Source: DATJGR01 sp963787045 (lineage in GTDB: Bacteria > Pseudomonadota > Gammaproteobacteria > Pseudomonadales > Azotimanducaceae). Taken from it: a stretch of DNA of 64,000 bases. Location of the stretch: positions 108,430 to 172,429 of the forward strand of contig CAWBBR010000020.1 in NCBI GenBank assembly GCA_963787045.1. The letters are read 5' to 3'. A program made the position numbers and the translations under genes. This document shows positions 26,326 to 35,099 of this stretch, piece after piece. The notes under the pieces were generated by a model. The model had not been told where the DNA came from. It was given only the letters and a program-made list of their open reading frames with translations, and did no database searches. The first letter of the stretch is position 1, and every line of letters starts with the position of its first letter.

Positions 26326-27087
26326 TCAGTCGATCTGAATCCCGAGTGTGCGCAACACCTCGAGCCCTTGCTCGGCGTCCATGCGCACCCCGGTGAGGTC
26401 GATCTCGCGCGGATCGAGCCGGTTGAAGCGCGCGTCGCGCAGATCGGCGCCGCGCAGGTCGAGACCGCGCGCCTCGATGTTGTCGAGGTCGCACCCGGAA
26501 AGATCGGCATCGTTCAGCGATGCGTCGTTCCACAGGCTGTGCGACATGCGGCTGCCCGAGAACACCGCGCCGGTCAACACGGTCTTGCTGAAGTCGGCGT
26601 ACGCGAGGTTGCAGTCGGTAAACGTCGCGGTCGCGAACTCGCCGGCGCTGAGGCTGAAGTCGGCGAGCGAAAAGTCCACCCCCGACGCCTGACAGCGGCG
26701 CAGTTCGATCCCGAACGAGCGCGTTCGGGTGCAGACCGCGGTGGTCAGATCGCATGCCTCGAAGCGACAGTTGCGCAGCACCGCATACGAGAAATCGCAG
26801 CTGACTTGCGCGTCGCCGTCGTAGAACTGGCAACGCTCGAAATGCCCGTCGCTCAGATCGCTGCTGCGGAAGCTGCATTCGGTGAAGCGGCAATCCATGA
26901 AATGCACGTCTGCGAGCACGGCCTGCCGGAAGCTCGTTCGATCGAACGCGACGTTGCGTATCTCGAGCCCGCTCGACTCTTCCGGCCACACGATCGCCGC
27001 ATCCACCAGCGCATCGCGCAGCGCGCCCGCCGCGATGCAGGCGTCGAAGCGTTGTTGCGAAATGGCCGTGCGTTCGGGTTGCGTCAC
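26326..27087 (-). CDS. Qnr-like pentapeptide-repeat protein
   Basis: A protein built of A(D/N)LxX pentapeptides forming a right-handed quadrilateral beta helix. The order CRFTEC, CQFYDGDA, CDFSYAVLRNCRFEAC, SFGIELRRC, CNLAYADF, then ADLSGCDL and RLDPREIDLTGVRM follows that of Qnr proteins (CHFSYADL, GIEFREC, CNLAYTNL and LDPRRVNLEGVKI in QnrA as remembered), including the closing LRTLGIQI. Qnr proteins protect DNA gyrase from quinolones. It carries about 45 extra N-terminal residues. GTG at 27087 is a tentative start; the frame stays open to 27216, but that would overlap the divergent gene. The stop is 8 bases from the convergent FKBP stop. Confidence 0.75.
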   Translation of the reverse strand: MTQPERTAISQQRFDACIAAGALRDALVDAAIVWPEESSGLEIRNVAFDRTSFRQAVLADVHFMDCRFTECSFRSSDLSDGHFERCQFYDGDAQVSCDFSYAVLRNCRFEACDLTTAVCTRTRSFGIELRRCQASGVDFSLADFSLSAGEFATATFTDCNLAYADFSKTVLTGAVFSGSRMSHSLWNDASLNDADLSGCDLDNIEARGLDLRGADLRDARFNRLDPREIDLTGVRMDAEQGLEVLRTLGIQID

Positions 27088-27166
27088 GTTGCGGGGGCTC
27101 GAATCGGTTGCCGGGATCGAGTGGAAGGCACCGTAGAATAACAGCGTCGCATCAACCCGAATCGAG

Positions 27167-27385
27167 ATGGCTTCCAACGACAACGAACCGCGGTTCACGC
27201 GGCGCCCCTGGCGCACGCTGTTCGGATTGCTCGCGGCGTTGGTCGGCAGCTATTGGGTGGGGCGACGGTTGGGGCTCGGCAACGACGAACTGGTCGGATA
27301 TCTGCTGGCGAGCCTGTCGATCGTGATCGCGGCGGGGCTGGTCGCGCTGCTGCTGTTCGGCGTGATCCGGCTGTTCCGGCGTTAG
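27167..27385 (+). CDS. Small two-helix membrane protein
   Basis: A 72-residue protein: charged N-terminus (ASNDNEPRFTRRPWR), two hydrophobic segments (about 18-32 and 44-66) separated by RRLGLGNDELVGY, and a basic end IRLFRR, suggesting both ends in the cytoplasm. The composition and positive-inside charges support a real membrane protein. No family was recognised. Its last 4 bases overlap the convergent lepB stop, and it is divergent from the pentapeptide gene. Confidence 0.6.
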   Translation: MASNDNEPRFTRRPWRTLFGLLAALVGSYWVGRRLGLGNDELVGYLLASLSIVIAAGLVALLLFGVIRLFRR

Positions 27386-28104
27386 GAGATGCCGCCGAAG
27401 AAGCGGTCGAACCGGGGCGCGTAGTGGTGTTCGTAGTCCAATGAGAACGCGATCGCGTGGGCACGCCCCAGAATGCGATCGCGATCGACCAACCCGATCA
27501 CGCGGAAATCGCCGCTGTCGTCGCGATTGTCGCCCAGCATCAGAAAGCGGTCGGCCGGAACTTGCGTCGGGGGAAACGACTGATAAGTCGACTCGTCGCG
27601 GTCGCGCCGCAACATGATGACGTGGTCCATGGTGCCGATCTGTTCGCGGTAGAACTCGTATTGCGATTTGTTTTCGACCTCGAGCGCCGCCACTTCGGCG
27701 ACGGTAAGCGGTGTGTACTCCGCCTCGACGCCGTTGATGTACAAGCGGTTCTTGCGCAATTCGACGATGTCGCCCGGCACCCCGATGACGCGCTTCACGT
27801 ACAACGTTTCGTCGCGCGGCGAGGGAAAGGTCACCACATCGCCGCGGTGCGGCTCCGCCCAACGCGCGATCCGCGTCAGCGTGAACGGGATACGCAGGTC
27901 GTACGCGAGTTTGTCCACCACGATGCGGTCGCCGACCAGAATCGATGGTTTCATGCTTCCGGACGGTACCTGGTTCCAGTCGGCGACCGCCGATCGGAAC
28001 ACCACCATCACCGCGATGAACAGAATGAAGCCGCGCCAGTCGCGCCAGACGCGGGCCAGACGGTCCCGGGTTGTGTCGTTGTCGGTGTGGTCAGTCAAAG
28101 GCAA
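27382..28104 (-). CDS. lepB: Signal peptidase I
   Basis: A 240-residue inner-membrane protease cutting signal peptides of exported proteins. One N-terminal helix (GFILFIAVMVVFRSAV, about 25-40) anchors it. The catalytic Ser is in VPSGSMKPSI and the general-base Lys in YVKRVIGVPGD, with box E MLGDNRDDSGDFR. It has one transmembrane segment rather than the two of E. coli LepB and is shorter than that enzyme (324), as in many proteobacterial paralogues. It overlaps the upstream hypothetical gene by 14 bases in the same operon as an ABC-2 exporter. It is not next to lepA or rnc, so it may be a second LepB. Confidence 0.88.
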   Translation of the reverse strand: MPLTDHTDNDTTRDRLARVWRDWRGFILFIAVMVVFRSAVADWNQVPSGSMKPSILVGDRIVVDKLAYDLRIPFTLTRIARWAEPHRGDVVTFPSPRDETLYVKRVIGVPGDIVELRKNRLYINGVEAEYTPLTVAEVAALEVENKSQYEFYREQIGTMDHVIMLRRDRDESTYQSFPPTQVPADRFLMLGDNRDDSGDFRVIGLVDRDRILGRAHAIAFSLDYEHHYAPRFDRFFGGIS

Positions 28105-28660
28105 ACATCAGGCAGAGGAGTTTCCGGTGCAGAGTATCGAATAACACGTACTCGTGAAACTCGAGCAACGCGTGCGACCACTCGTGGGGATGGCGGCTGT
28201 TGGTCGGATCGCTGAACCAGCCGCACGGCGAGAGCGCGAAAATCTCGAACGCCTGGGTTGCCAACAGGTCGATGAAGTCGGTGACGTTCTGGCGTCGCTC
28301 CGGCGCGATCGGCGCGGCGCCGTAGCGCCGGTAATCGAGATGCCGCTCGACGCGCTGCTGAAACTGCGTGGCGTCGATCGACACGAAGTCGGCCGGCGTC
28401 AGTTCCGCGATGTTGAACGGGCCGTGTTTGCCGTCTGCCGGCAGCGTGTAATGCGCTGCGATGAGTTCCTGATACAGCGGCGCGGCCAGCAGGCTGGAGA
28501 AGAACAGCGTGTGCGGAAATCTGCGCGGCGCCGGTCCGCGGACGTCGGCCGCAATCACACGGAACTGACCGCGCGGCGGCAGTCGCTGGCTGCGCTTCAT
28601 CCGTTCGACGAACTCGAAGCGGTCGGCGAGCGCGACGGTGCGATTCTCAGCGTGCGACAT
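28091..28660 (-). CDS. Hypothetical protein between ABC exporter and lepB
   Basis: A 189-residue protein with no signal peptide or membrane helix. Notable segments are RFPHTLFFSSLLAAPLYQELIAAHYTL, a WFSDPTNSRHPHEWSHAL stretch rich in His/Trp, and HEYVLFDTLHRKLLCLM at the end. The spacing of H, E, H residues (HPHEWSH, FHEY) could bind metal but matches no motif known to me. It overlaps both neighbours on the same strand (14 bases each), so it is translated as part of the exporter-lepB operon. Function unknown. Confidence 0.6.
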   Translation of the reverse strand: MSHAENRTVALADRFEFVERMKRSQRLPPRGQFRVIAADVRGPAPRRFPHTLFFSSLLAAPLYQELIAAHYTLPADGKHGPFNIAELTPADFVSIDATQFQQRVERHLDYRRYGAAPIAPERRQNVTDFIDLLATQAFEIFALSPCGWFSDPTNSRHPHEWSHALLEFHEYVLFDTLHRKLLCLMFAFD

Positions 28661-30185
28661 TGCGTTTGCCTCGCAGCAGCGTGAACACGTAGCGCAGGCG
28701 GGGCGCCTTGCCGGTCATCAGCACGCCGGTCTCGAAGACGCGCGCCGCGGCGCGCAGTGCGAGAAAAATCGAGATCAGCATCAGCAGCGTGGTTCCGACG
28801 TACGTGACCAGCCCCGGCGGAAACGCCGCCCGGTTCATCATCACGAACGGCGTGAACGGCGGAAACCACGACAGCACCTGCGCGAGCAGACCGTTCGGGT
28901 CGCGACCGATCGGCACCATCACGACGAGCGGCACGATCAACAGCAGTTGGATCGGCATCATCAGTGTCTGCGCTTCCTTCAGGTTGTTCGCCAGCGAACC
29001 GATGCCGCACAGCAACGCGGCATAGAACAGATAGCCGAGTATGAAGTAGACGATGAACGACACGAGATAAGTCGGATCGTTGATCAGCCCCGACAGGTCG
29101 ACGCTGCCGCTGCCGCCGAGCAGGCCAGGCAGCCACAACGCCGCGGCAAGCAGGAGCGTGAGCCACGATCCGACGATGGTGAGCCCCGTGGCGGCGATTC
29201 CGACGATCTTTCCGGCCATCAACTCCACCGGCGCGATCGACGACAGCAGCACCTCGACGAGCTTGTTGGATTTTTCCTCGACCGTGTTCGTCAGCAGCAT
29301 CTGTGCGATCGAGAAGATCGATATCCACAACAGATAGACGAACGCGACCGGCGCCCACTGTCCGAGCGTGTCGGCGCGCTCGGCTTTCGACTCGACGCCG
29401 CTGTTGTCGAGGCGTACCGATGCGAACTGAACCGGCGTCTGAATCCAGTCGGCCACCGACGCGGCGATGTTCTCTTCGCGGATGCGTCGATCGCGCACGA
29501 CGTCGGTGACGAGCGCCGAATACCAGTTTCGAACGTCCTGATTCGTCAGTTTGCGCGTTACGTACGTGGCGCCGGATGCATCCGCGACGGGGTCGTCCGG
29601 GATCTCGAAGTAACCGAGCAGTTGATCGTTCGCGAGCAGCAGATTGAGCCCGGTCTTGTCGATTCCGGGCGTCGTCACGTACGAGTACTTCGCCAGCGAC
29701 ACGGTCGGCGCGAGCTTCACGATCTGATCGGGGTGATCGCGCCACCACGCCGCGATCCGCTCCGCCGGCGTCGTGGGCGTGGCGATCGCGAGTTCGGCCT
29801 GACGGATCATCACCAACAGACGTGCAGTTGCTTCGACTAGCGCGGCGCGCTCTTCGGGCGTATTCAACGAACCCAAGTCCGCCAACGCCTCAGGTCGCTC
29901 GTTAGGCTGCTTGCGGGCGAGCGACGAGACCAGGATCGCGACGTCGTCGTGAATGATGCGCGCGGCGACTGCGCGCTCCACCCATCCGGATCGATCGAGC
30001 ACCGCGAAGCGCGCTTCGCTTTCCGCGTCGCTCAGCAACATCGGTGCGGTCGAGACGACGACGAGGATGAGCGGCATCATCAGGATGCTCACCCAGAAGC
30101 CGCGCGTGCGGACGTTCTCGAGGTATTCGCGCGACGCGACCAGCAGTGCTTTTGCGGGATCGGGTCTCGCGATATCACTTGCCAT
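28647..30185 (-). CDS. ABC-2 type transporter permease (NatB-like)
   Basis: A 512-residue permease. The first helix lies in GFWVSILMMPLILVVVSTAP (about 29-48), a long extracytoplasmic domain follows (about 50-300), then five or six helices. The conserved VEEKSNKLVEVLLSSI segment is the hallmark of NatB/YhaP-type ABC-2 permeases. Met at 30185 is preferred because the 16 residues before it are basic, non-conserved and would overlap the ATPase gene further. It pairs with the ATPase gene immediately upstream (11-base overlap). Sodium export is known for NatAB; the substrate here is unknown. Confidence 0.85.
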   Translation of the reverse strand: MASDIARPDPAKALLVASREYLENVRTRGFWVSILMMPLILVVVSTAPMLLSDAESEARFAVLDRSGWVERAVAARIIHDDVAILVSSLARKQPNERPEALADLGSLNTPEERAALVEATARLLVMIRQAELAIATPTTPAERIAAWWRDHPDQIVKLAPTVSLAKYSYVTTPGIDKTGLNLLLANDQLLGYFEIPDDPVADASGATYVTRKLTNQDVRNWYSALVTDVVRDRRIREENIAASVADWIQTPVQFASVRLDNSGVESKAERADTLGQWAPVAFVYLLWISIFSIAQMLLTNTVEEKSNKLVEVLLSSIAPVELMAGKIVGIAATGLTIVGSWLTLLLAAALWLPGLLGGSGSVDLSGLINDPTYLVSFIVYFILGYLFYAALLCGIGSLANNLKEAQTLMMPIQLLLIVPLVVMVPIGRDPNGLLAQVLSWFPPFTPFVMMNRAAFPPGLVTYVGTTLLMLISIFLALRAAARVFETGVLMTGKAPRLRYVFTLLRGKRNVAR

Positions 30186-31083
30186 TGTCGTCTCCGACCG
30201 TGCGCACGAAGATCTCGTGCAACGACGCTTCACGCGTGTCGAAGCGGCGAATCGTCAGATGGTTCACCAGCCGCGCGAGGATGGCTTGCGCGTCCGCATC
30301 GGTCTGTAGACTCAACTCGGCGTGGCGTCCGGCGTCGTTCACGCGCATCACACCGGGGAGATCTTTGAGACACGCGCCGTCGCCGTCGTAGTCGATCGAG
30401 ATGGTTCGCTCGGCGGAGCGGCGGATGTCGCTCAACGTGCCGTCGAGCAACTTGCGGCCGTGACTGATCAGCACCAGGCCGTCGCAGATCTGCTCGGCCT
30501 GTTCCATCACGTGCGTCGACAACAGCACGGTGCGATTGCGGGCGCGCTGGGCGAGCACGATGTTGCGCACGAGTTCGACGTTGACCGGGTCGAGGCCCGA
30601 GAACGGTTCGTCGAGCACGATCAGCTCGGGATCGTGGATCAGCGTCGCAACGATCTGTACTTTCTGGCCCATCCCTTTCGAGAGGCTCTCACATCTCTGG
30701 TCGCGCCAGTCGCCGAGTTCGAACTCGTCGAGCAGCCGGCGGCCTTGCGAATACGCTTCCGCGCGGCTCATGCCCTTCAAGCGCCCGAAGTACGCGACCA
30801 GATCGAGCACGCGCATCTTCTTGTAGAGGCCTTTTTCTTCGGGCAGGTAGCCGAGGCGACCCTTGATGCGCGATGGATCGTCGGAATCGAGTACGCGCAG
30901 CGTGCCGCTGTCGGGGCGCAGGATGCCGACCAGCATTCGGATGGTGGTGGTCTTACCTGCGCCGTTCTGACCGAGAATCCCGTAGATCGCACCGCGCGGG
31001 ACGCTCAACGACAGTCCATCGACCGCCACGACGTGGGTGAATGTCTTGCTGACGTCGTGCAGCGCGACCGCGGCCTCGGCCAT
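30175..31083 (-). CDS. ABC transporter ATP-binding protein (NatA-like)
   Basis: A 302-residue ATPase subunit: Walker A GQNGAGKTTTIRML, signature LSKGMGQKVQI, Walker B LIVLDEPFSGLDP and the switch His in STHVMEQAE. After residue 225 there is the C-terminal extension (DALAxxx-type domain) common to exporters of the NatA/YhaQ class. It overlaps DUF1244 upstream (ATGA) and the permease downstream, so all are translated from one mRNA. Confidence 0.9.
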   Translation of the reverse strand: MAEAAVALHDVSKTFTHVVAVDGLSLSVPRGAIYGILGQNGAGKTTTIRMLVGILRPDSGTLRVLDSDDPSRIKGRLGYLPEEKGLYKKMRVLDLVAYFGRLKGMSRAEAYSQGRRLLDEFELGDWRDQRCESLSKGMGQKVQIVATLIHDPELIVLDEPFSGLDPVNVELVRNIVLAQRARNRTVLLSTHVMEQAEQICDGLVLISHGRKLLDGTLSDIRRSAERTISIDYDGDGACLKDLPGVMRVNDAGRHAELSLQTDADAQAILARLVNHLTIRRFDTREASLHEIFVRTVGDDNGK

Positions 31084-31373
31084 CAGTGGTCGTGCTTGGC
31101 CATTCCGGCGAGCTGCTCCGGCGAGGCTTCACCCTGAAAGCGGCGTTTCCATTCGTCGTACGGCATTCCGTAAACGCGCTTGCGCGACGCTTCGTAGTCG
31201 ACCGGTGCGCCGGCTTCCTCGGCCGCGGCGGTATACCACTTCGCGAGACAGTTGCGGCAGAAGCCGGCGAGGTTCATCAGGTCGATGTTCTGAACGTCCT
31301 TGCGCTCGTCGAGGTGGGCCAGCAGACGGCGGAACACCGCGGCTTCGATGCGTTGTTCGGTAGCTTTATCCAT
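31083..31373 (-). CDS. DUF1244 family protein
   Basis: A 96-residue all-helical protein. RRLLAHLDERKDVQNIDLMNLAGFCRNCLAKWY and YGMPYDEWKRRFQGEAS are the conserved blocks of the DUF1244 family, found widely in proteobacteria and of unknown function. The Cys pair in FCRNC may bind metal. It is the first gene of the minus-strand unit DUF1244, NatA-like, NatB-like, hypothetical, lepB, with all junctions overlapping. The much longer frame upstream on this strand (to 32969) is only the complement of terC and the phosphatase gene. Confidence 0.85.
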   Translation of the reverse strand: MDKATEQRIEAAVFRRLLAHLDERKDVQNIDLMNLAGFCRNCLAKWYTAAAEEAGAPVDYEASRKRVYGMPYDEWKRRFQGEASPEQLAGMAKHDH

Positions 31374-31508
31374 GCAGGAGATCCACGCGGATCGCGATGA
31401 GGTTGCGGGCATGGTAGCCGATGCGCGCCGCACCGGGCACGCAAGGTTTCGAGCCGGCACGGCGTGTGATTGAATGCCCGTCCTTCCGATCGAGGTGCAC
31501 GCGCTGCC

Positions 31509-32273
31509 ATGGAGTTTCTGACCGACCCCGAGGTATGGCTCGCGTTCCTGACGTTGACGGTCCTCGAGATCGTCCTCGGCATCGACAACATCATCTTCAT
31601 CTCGGTGCTCACCGGACGGTTGCCGGAGGCAGACAGGGCGCGCGGACGCTATTACGGGCTGGCGCTCGCGATGCTGATGCGGATCGCACTGCTGCTGTCG
31701 CTGACGTGGGTGATGAAGCTGACGGACGACCTGTTCACCGTATTCGGACAGGCGATATCCGGGCGCGACATGATCCTGATCCTGGGCGGCGCGTTTCTGA
31801 TCGCCAAGTCCACGCAGGAAGTGCACAACTCGCTCGAAGGGATGGCGGACGAGCACAACGCGGCGGGTACCGCGACGTTCGGCAGCGTGCTCGCGCAGAT
31901 CGGCGTGATCGACATCGTTTTCTCGCTGGATTCGGTGATCACCGCGGTGGGCCTGGCGCAGCACGTCGAAGTGATGATCGCCGCCATCGTGATCTCGGTG
32001 CTGATCATGATGATGGCGGCTGGCTCGATCAGTCGCTTCGTCGAAGACCACCCGACGATCAAGATGCTGGCGCTGTCGTTCCTGCTGCTGATCGGCGTGA
32101 CGCTGATCGCCGAGGGATTCGACGTGCACGTGCCGAGGGGCTACATCTACTTCGCGATGGCGTTCTCGTTCGGCGTAGAAATGCTGAACATCCGGGTGCG
32201 CAAGCGCCGCACGGCGCCGATCAGGCTGCGACAGCAGATCGTCGACGGGGCGGAAAGGCCGCGCGACAGATGA
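31509..32273 (+). CDS. TerC family membrane protein
   Basis: A 254-residue integral membrane protein with about seven helices. LEIVLGIDNIIFISVL near the N-terminus and DIVFSLDSVITAVGL in the middle are the two conserved acidic helices of TerC/YkoY-like proteins, thought to move metal ions (manganese in several members) across the inner membrane. ATG 31509 is followed by MEFLTDPEVW, the usual family start. The upstream 135 bases show no recognisable yybP-ykoY manganese riboswitch. It stands alone, divergent from DUF1244. Confidence 0.9.
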   Translation: MEFLTDPEVWLAFLTLTVLEIVLGIDNIIFISVLTGRLPEADRARGRYYGLALAMLMRIALLLSLTWVMKLTDDLFTVFGQAISGRDMILILGGAFLIAKSTQEVHNSLEGMADEHNAAGTATFGSVLAQIGVIDIVFSLDSVITAVGLAQHVEVMIAAIVISVLIMMMAAGSISRFVEDHPTIKMLALSFLLLIGVTLIAEGFDVHVPRGYIYFAMAFSFGVEMLNIRVRKRRTAPIRLRQQIVDGAERPRDR

Positions 32274-32342
32274 CCCGTCTAACGGCTCGTCGCGGCGCGG
32301 CGCAGCCGGTAAACTCCGTGCTCCCGCTGTAGCACGCCAATC

Positions 32343-33068
32343 ATGCGAATCGCCGCACGCTCGGATCAGGGAAAGGTCCGAGACAACAACGAAGATTGCC
32401 TCGCGTTCGACGCTCGACTCGGCATTGCCGTGCTCGCCGACGGCATGGGCGGCTTGCGGGCGGGCGAAGTGGCGAGCGCCACCGCGGTAGAGGCGGTGAT
32501 GCAGCACCTCGTCGAGAACACCGACCGGCTCGGCACCGACGACGTCGGCGAAATGCTGCGCGAAGCGCTCGAGCTGGCGAACCGTCGCGTGTATTCGCTG
32601 GCCGACTCGCGCCGCGAGTTCAGCGGCATGGGTACGACGCTCGTCGTCGGCGCGATGCACGATGGACGTTTCGTGGCGGCGCACATCGGCGATTCCCGGG
32701 CTTATCGATTCCGCAACGGCGAACTCGCGCGGCTCACCTCCGATCACAGCCTGGTTCAACAACTCGTCGAACAGGGCATTCTGTCGGCCGCGGAAGCGCG
32801 CCGCGCGCCGAATCGCAACATCGTCACGCGCGCGGTCGGCATCGAGATCGACGTGGAGTGCGATCTGACGGAAGTCGATGCGCTCGACGGCGACGTGTTT
32901 CTGCTGTGCAGCGACGGTCTCACCGACATGATCGACGACGCGACCATCGCGCGATTCTGCGCGGCACATGCGGCGGCCGAACCGACACGCATCGTCGACG
33001 TGCTCGTCAACGCCGCGCTGATCGAAGGCGGCTTCGACAACGTCTCCGTGGTGGTGCTGAAACCATGA
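32343..33068 (+). CDS. PP2C-family Ser/Thr protein phosphatase
   Basis: A 241-residue PPM/PP2C phosphatase of the PrpC/Stp1 type. Metal-binding aspartates are in RDNNEDCLA (motif 1), LADGMGGLRAGE (motif 2), HIGDSRAYRF and CSDGLTDM, with the final GGFDNVSVVVL block. It removes phosphate from Ser/Thr of proteins. Its stop overlaps bolA (ATGA), and bolA, trhO and the SDR follow with overlapping starts. The Ser/Thr kinase encoded at 43-49 kb is a possible partner but nothing links them directly. Confidence 0.9.
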   Translation: MRIAARSDQGKVRDNNEDCLAFDARLGIAVLADGMGGLRAGEVASATAVEAVMQHLVENTDRLGTDDVGEMLREALELANRRVYSLADSRREFSGMGTTLVVGAMHDGRFVAAHIGDSRAYRFRNGELARLTSDHSLVQQLVEQGILSAAEARRAPNRNIVTRAVGIEIDVECDLTEVDALDGDVFLLCSDGLTDMIDDATIARFCAAHAAAEPTRIVDVLVNAALIEGGFDNVSVVVLKP

Positions 33069-33382
33069 CCGTTCAGAGCACGATCGAAACGAAGCTCACC
33101 GAAGCGCTGTCGCCGCTGCACCTCGAGGTGATCAACGAGAGCGCGAATCACAGCGTGCCGCGCGGCTCGGAAAGCCACTTCAAGGTGGTGCTCGTCGCGA
33201 CGGAGTTCGAGGGCCAGCGTCTGATCGCGCGGCATCGCCGCGTCAACGGCGTGTTGGCGGACGAACTGGCCAATTCGATTCATGCGCTCGCGCTGCACAC
33301 CTACACCGAAGCCGAGTGGCGCGAGCGTTTCGGCGCCGCGCCGATGTCGCCGCCGTGTCTCGGTGGATCGCGCGCGGGATGA
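33065..33382 (+). CDS. bolA: BolA family protein
   Basis: A 105-residue protein with the BolA fold: IETKLTEALSPLHLEVINES, the SESHFKVVLVATEF strand, and the LIARHRRVNGVLADELANSIHALALHTYTEAEW block containing the conserved His. BolA proteins pair with monothiol glutaredoxins in iron-sulfur delivery and influence cell shape under stress. It overlaps the phosphatase upstream and trhO downstream by four bases each. The C-terminal tail (after PMSPP) is non-conserved. Confidence 0.88.
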   Translation: MTVQSTIETKLTEALSPLHLEVINESANHSVPRGSESHFKVVLVATEFEGQRLIARHRRVNGVLADELANSIHALALHTYTEAEWRERFGAAPMSPPCLGGSRAG

Positions 33383-34308
33383 ACGTCGCGACGTTCTATC
33401 GCTTCGTTCGCGTCGATGATCCGGAGGCGCTCGCGGCGGCGCTGCGCCAATGGTGCGACGAGCTCGAACTGCGCGGCACGATCCTGCTCGCGCACGAAGG
33501 CATCAACGCGACGTTGGCCGGAACGGATGCAGCGCTCGGCAGATTCGTCGAACGGCTGCAATGCGATGCGCGGTTCACAGAATTGCGCGTTCGCCGTTCG
33601 CGCAGCGACGCAGGCAATCCGGTGTTCTTTCGCATGAAAGTGCGGGTGCGGCGCGAGTTGATCGCGATGCACCGCGACGACGTGGATCCGGCCACGCGAA
33701 CCGGTGTGCATGTCGACGCGGCAGGGTGGAATCGTCTGCTGGACGATCCGGACGTAACCGTCGTCGATGCGCGCAATGGATACGAGATCGAACTCGGCAC
33801 GTTTCCCGGCGCCATCGATCCGGGCACGCGCTCGTTCAGAGAGTTTCCGCGCTTCGCCGATACGCTGGACCCTCGCGAGCAGAGGAAGATTGCGATGTTC
33901 TGCACCGGCGGCATCCGCTGCGAAAAAGCGAGCGCCTATCTGCTCGATCGCGGCTTCGAGCAGGTCTATCAACTCGACGGCGGCATCCTCGAGTATCTGG
34001 AAAGCGCCGGCTCCGACAACCGTTTCGAAGGCGAGTGTTTCGTATTCGACCAACGCGTCTCCGTTGCTGACGATCTGTCGCAGGGGCGTTACGCGTCGTG
34101 TCACGCGTGTCGCGCAGCGCTTACGCAAGCCGATACCGAATCGTCGGAATATGTCGTCGATGTGAGCTGTCCGCATTGCATCGGAGCGCACACCGATCAG
34201 CAACGCGCAGCGTTCACCGAGCGTGCGCGTCAGGCGCGGCTTGCCGCCGCGCGCGGGGAGCGGCACGTGGGTGCGGTCATGAACGGCGATCACCGGAGAC
34301 AACGCTGA
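33379..34308 (+). CDS. trhO: tRNA uridine(34) hydroxylase, rhodanese-type
   Basis: A 309-residue protein of the YceA/TrhO family that hydroxylates U34 of certain tRNAs (first step to 5-methoxy- or 5-carboxymethoxyuridine). N-terminal acylphosphatase-like domain (FYRFVRVDDPEAL, GTILLAHEGINATLAG), then a rhodanese domain with active cysteine in MFCTGGIRCEKASAYL, and a Cys-rich C-terminus (SCHACRAAL, VSCPHCIG). The length is slightly under E. coli YceA (350). Starts inside the bolA stop (ATGA). Confidence 0.9.
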   Translation: MNVATFYRFVRVDDPEALAAALRQWCDELELRGTILLAHEGINATLAGTDAALGRFVERLQCDARFTELRVRRSRSDAGNPVFFRMKVRVRRELIAMHRDDVDPATRTGVHVDAAGWNRLLDDPDVTVVDARNGYEIELGTFPGAIDPGTRSFREFPRFADTLDPREQRKIAMFCTGGIRCEKASAYLLDRGFEQVYQLDGGILEYLESAGSDNRFEGECFVFDQRVSVADDLSQGRYASCHACRAALTQADTESSEYVVDVSCPHCIGAHTDQQRAAFTERARQARLAAARGERHVGAVMNGDHRRQR

Positions 34309-35078
34309 TGGATATCTTTTCGCTGCAAGGCAAGGTCGCCGCGCTGTCCGGCGCATCGACCGGCATCGGCCGCCACATGGCCGGAACGCTGGCCGCCGCC
34401 GGCGCGAAGGTGGTGCTCGGCGCACGGACCGTGGCGAAACTCGACGAACGCGTGGCTGAAATCCGCGCCGCTGGCGGAGAGGCGTATGCCGCACCGCTCG
34501 ACGTTTCCGATCTGAACAGCGTGATCGCCTTCTTCGACGCTGCGGAGCGACACTTCGGTCCGGTCGACGTGCTGGTCAACAACGCCGGCATCGAAGCCGG
34601 CGCACATACCTTCGTCACGCTCGACGACGACGGCTGGGACAGAGTGATCGACACGAATCTGAAGGGCGTCTGGTGGATGACCCGCGAACTGACCCGCCGC
34701 GTCGCCGCGCACAAACAATCCGGGGCTGTCGTGGTGAACATCAGCTCGATCACGAGCGAGCGCACCACCAAGGGCATCTTCCCGTACGCGGTATCCAAAG
34801 CCGGCGTGAATCAGGCGACGCGCGTGATGGCGCTCGAAGGCGCCAAATACAACGTCCGCGTCAACGCGCTCGCTCCCGGCTACATCTACACGAACGTCAG
34901 CAAAGCGCTGCTCGACAGCGACATCGCGCCGGAATTCGTCAAGCGCATCCCCCAACGCCGACTCGGCGAGTTCACCGACCTCGACGGACCTCTGCTGCTA
35001 CTCGCCTCCGACGCCTCCCGGTACATGACGGGTTCAATTGTCGTCGTCGACGGTGGGCACACCGTGAGTTCGTTGTAG
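34308..35078 (+). CDS. SDR-family oxidoreductase
   Basis: A 256-residue classical short-chain dehydrogenase: SGASTGIGRHMAG cofactor motif at 14-26, NNAG near 90, catalytic Ser in NISSITSE, YAVSKAGVNQ as the Y-x-x-x-K, and VDGGHTV near the C-terminus. The Arg after the glycine motif (LGARTVAKL) suggests NADP(H). Its ATG shares a base with the trhO stop (TGATG), so it ends the phosphatase-bolA-trhO unit. The substrate is unknown; the GLUCONATE/3-ketoacyl reductase subgroup is possible. Confidence 0.85.
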   Translation: MDIFSLQGKVAALSGASTGIGRHMAGTLAAAGAKVVLGARTVAKLDERVAEIRAAGGEAYAAPLDVSDLNSVIAFFDAAERHFGPVDVLVNNAGIEAGAHTFVTLDDDGWDRVIDTNLKGVWWMTRELTRRVAAHKQSGAVVVNISSITSERTTKGIFPYAVSKAGVNQATRVMALEGAKYNVRVNALAPGYIYTNVSKALLDSDIAPEFVKRIPQRRLGEFTDLDGPLLLLASDASRYMTGSIVVVDGGHTVSSL

Positions 35079-35099
35079 GCGGTTTTGAATCGGTAGGCG

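Noticed and set aside
31374..31508. yybP-ykoY manganese riboswitch before terC
   Set aside because: No characteristic conserved loop sequence or terminator in the 135 bases upstream.
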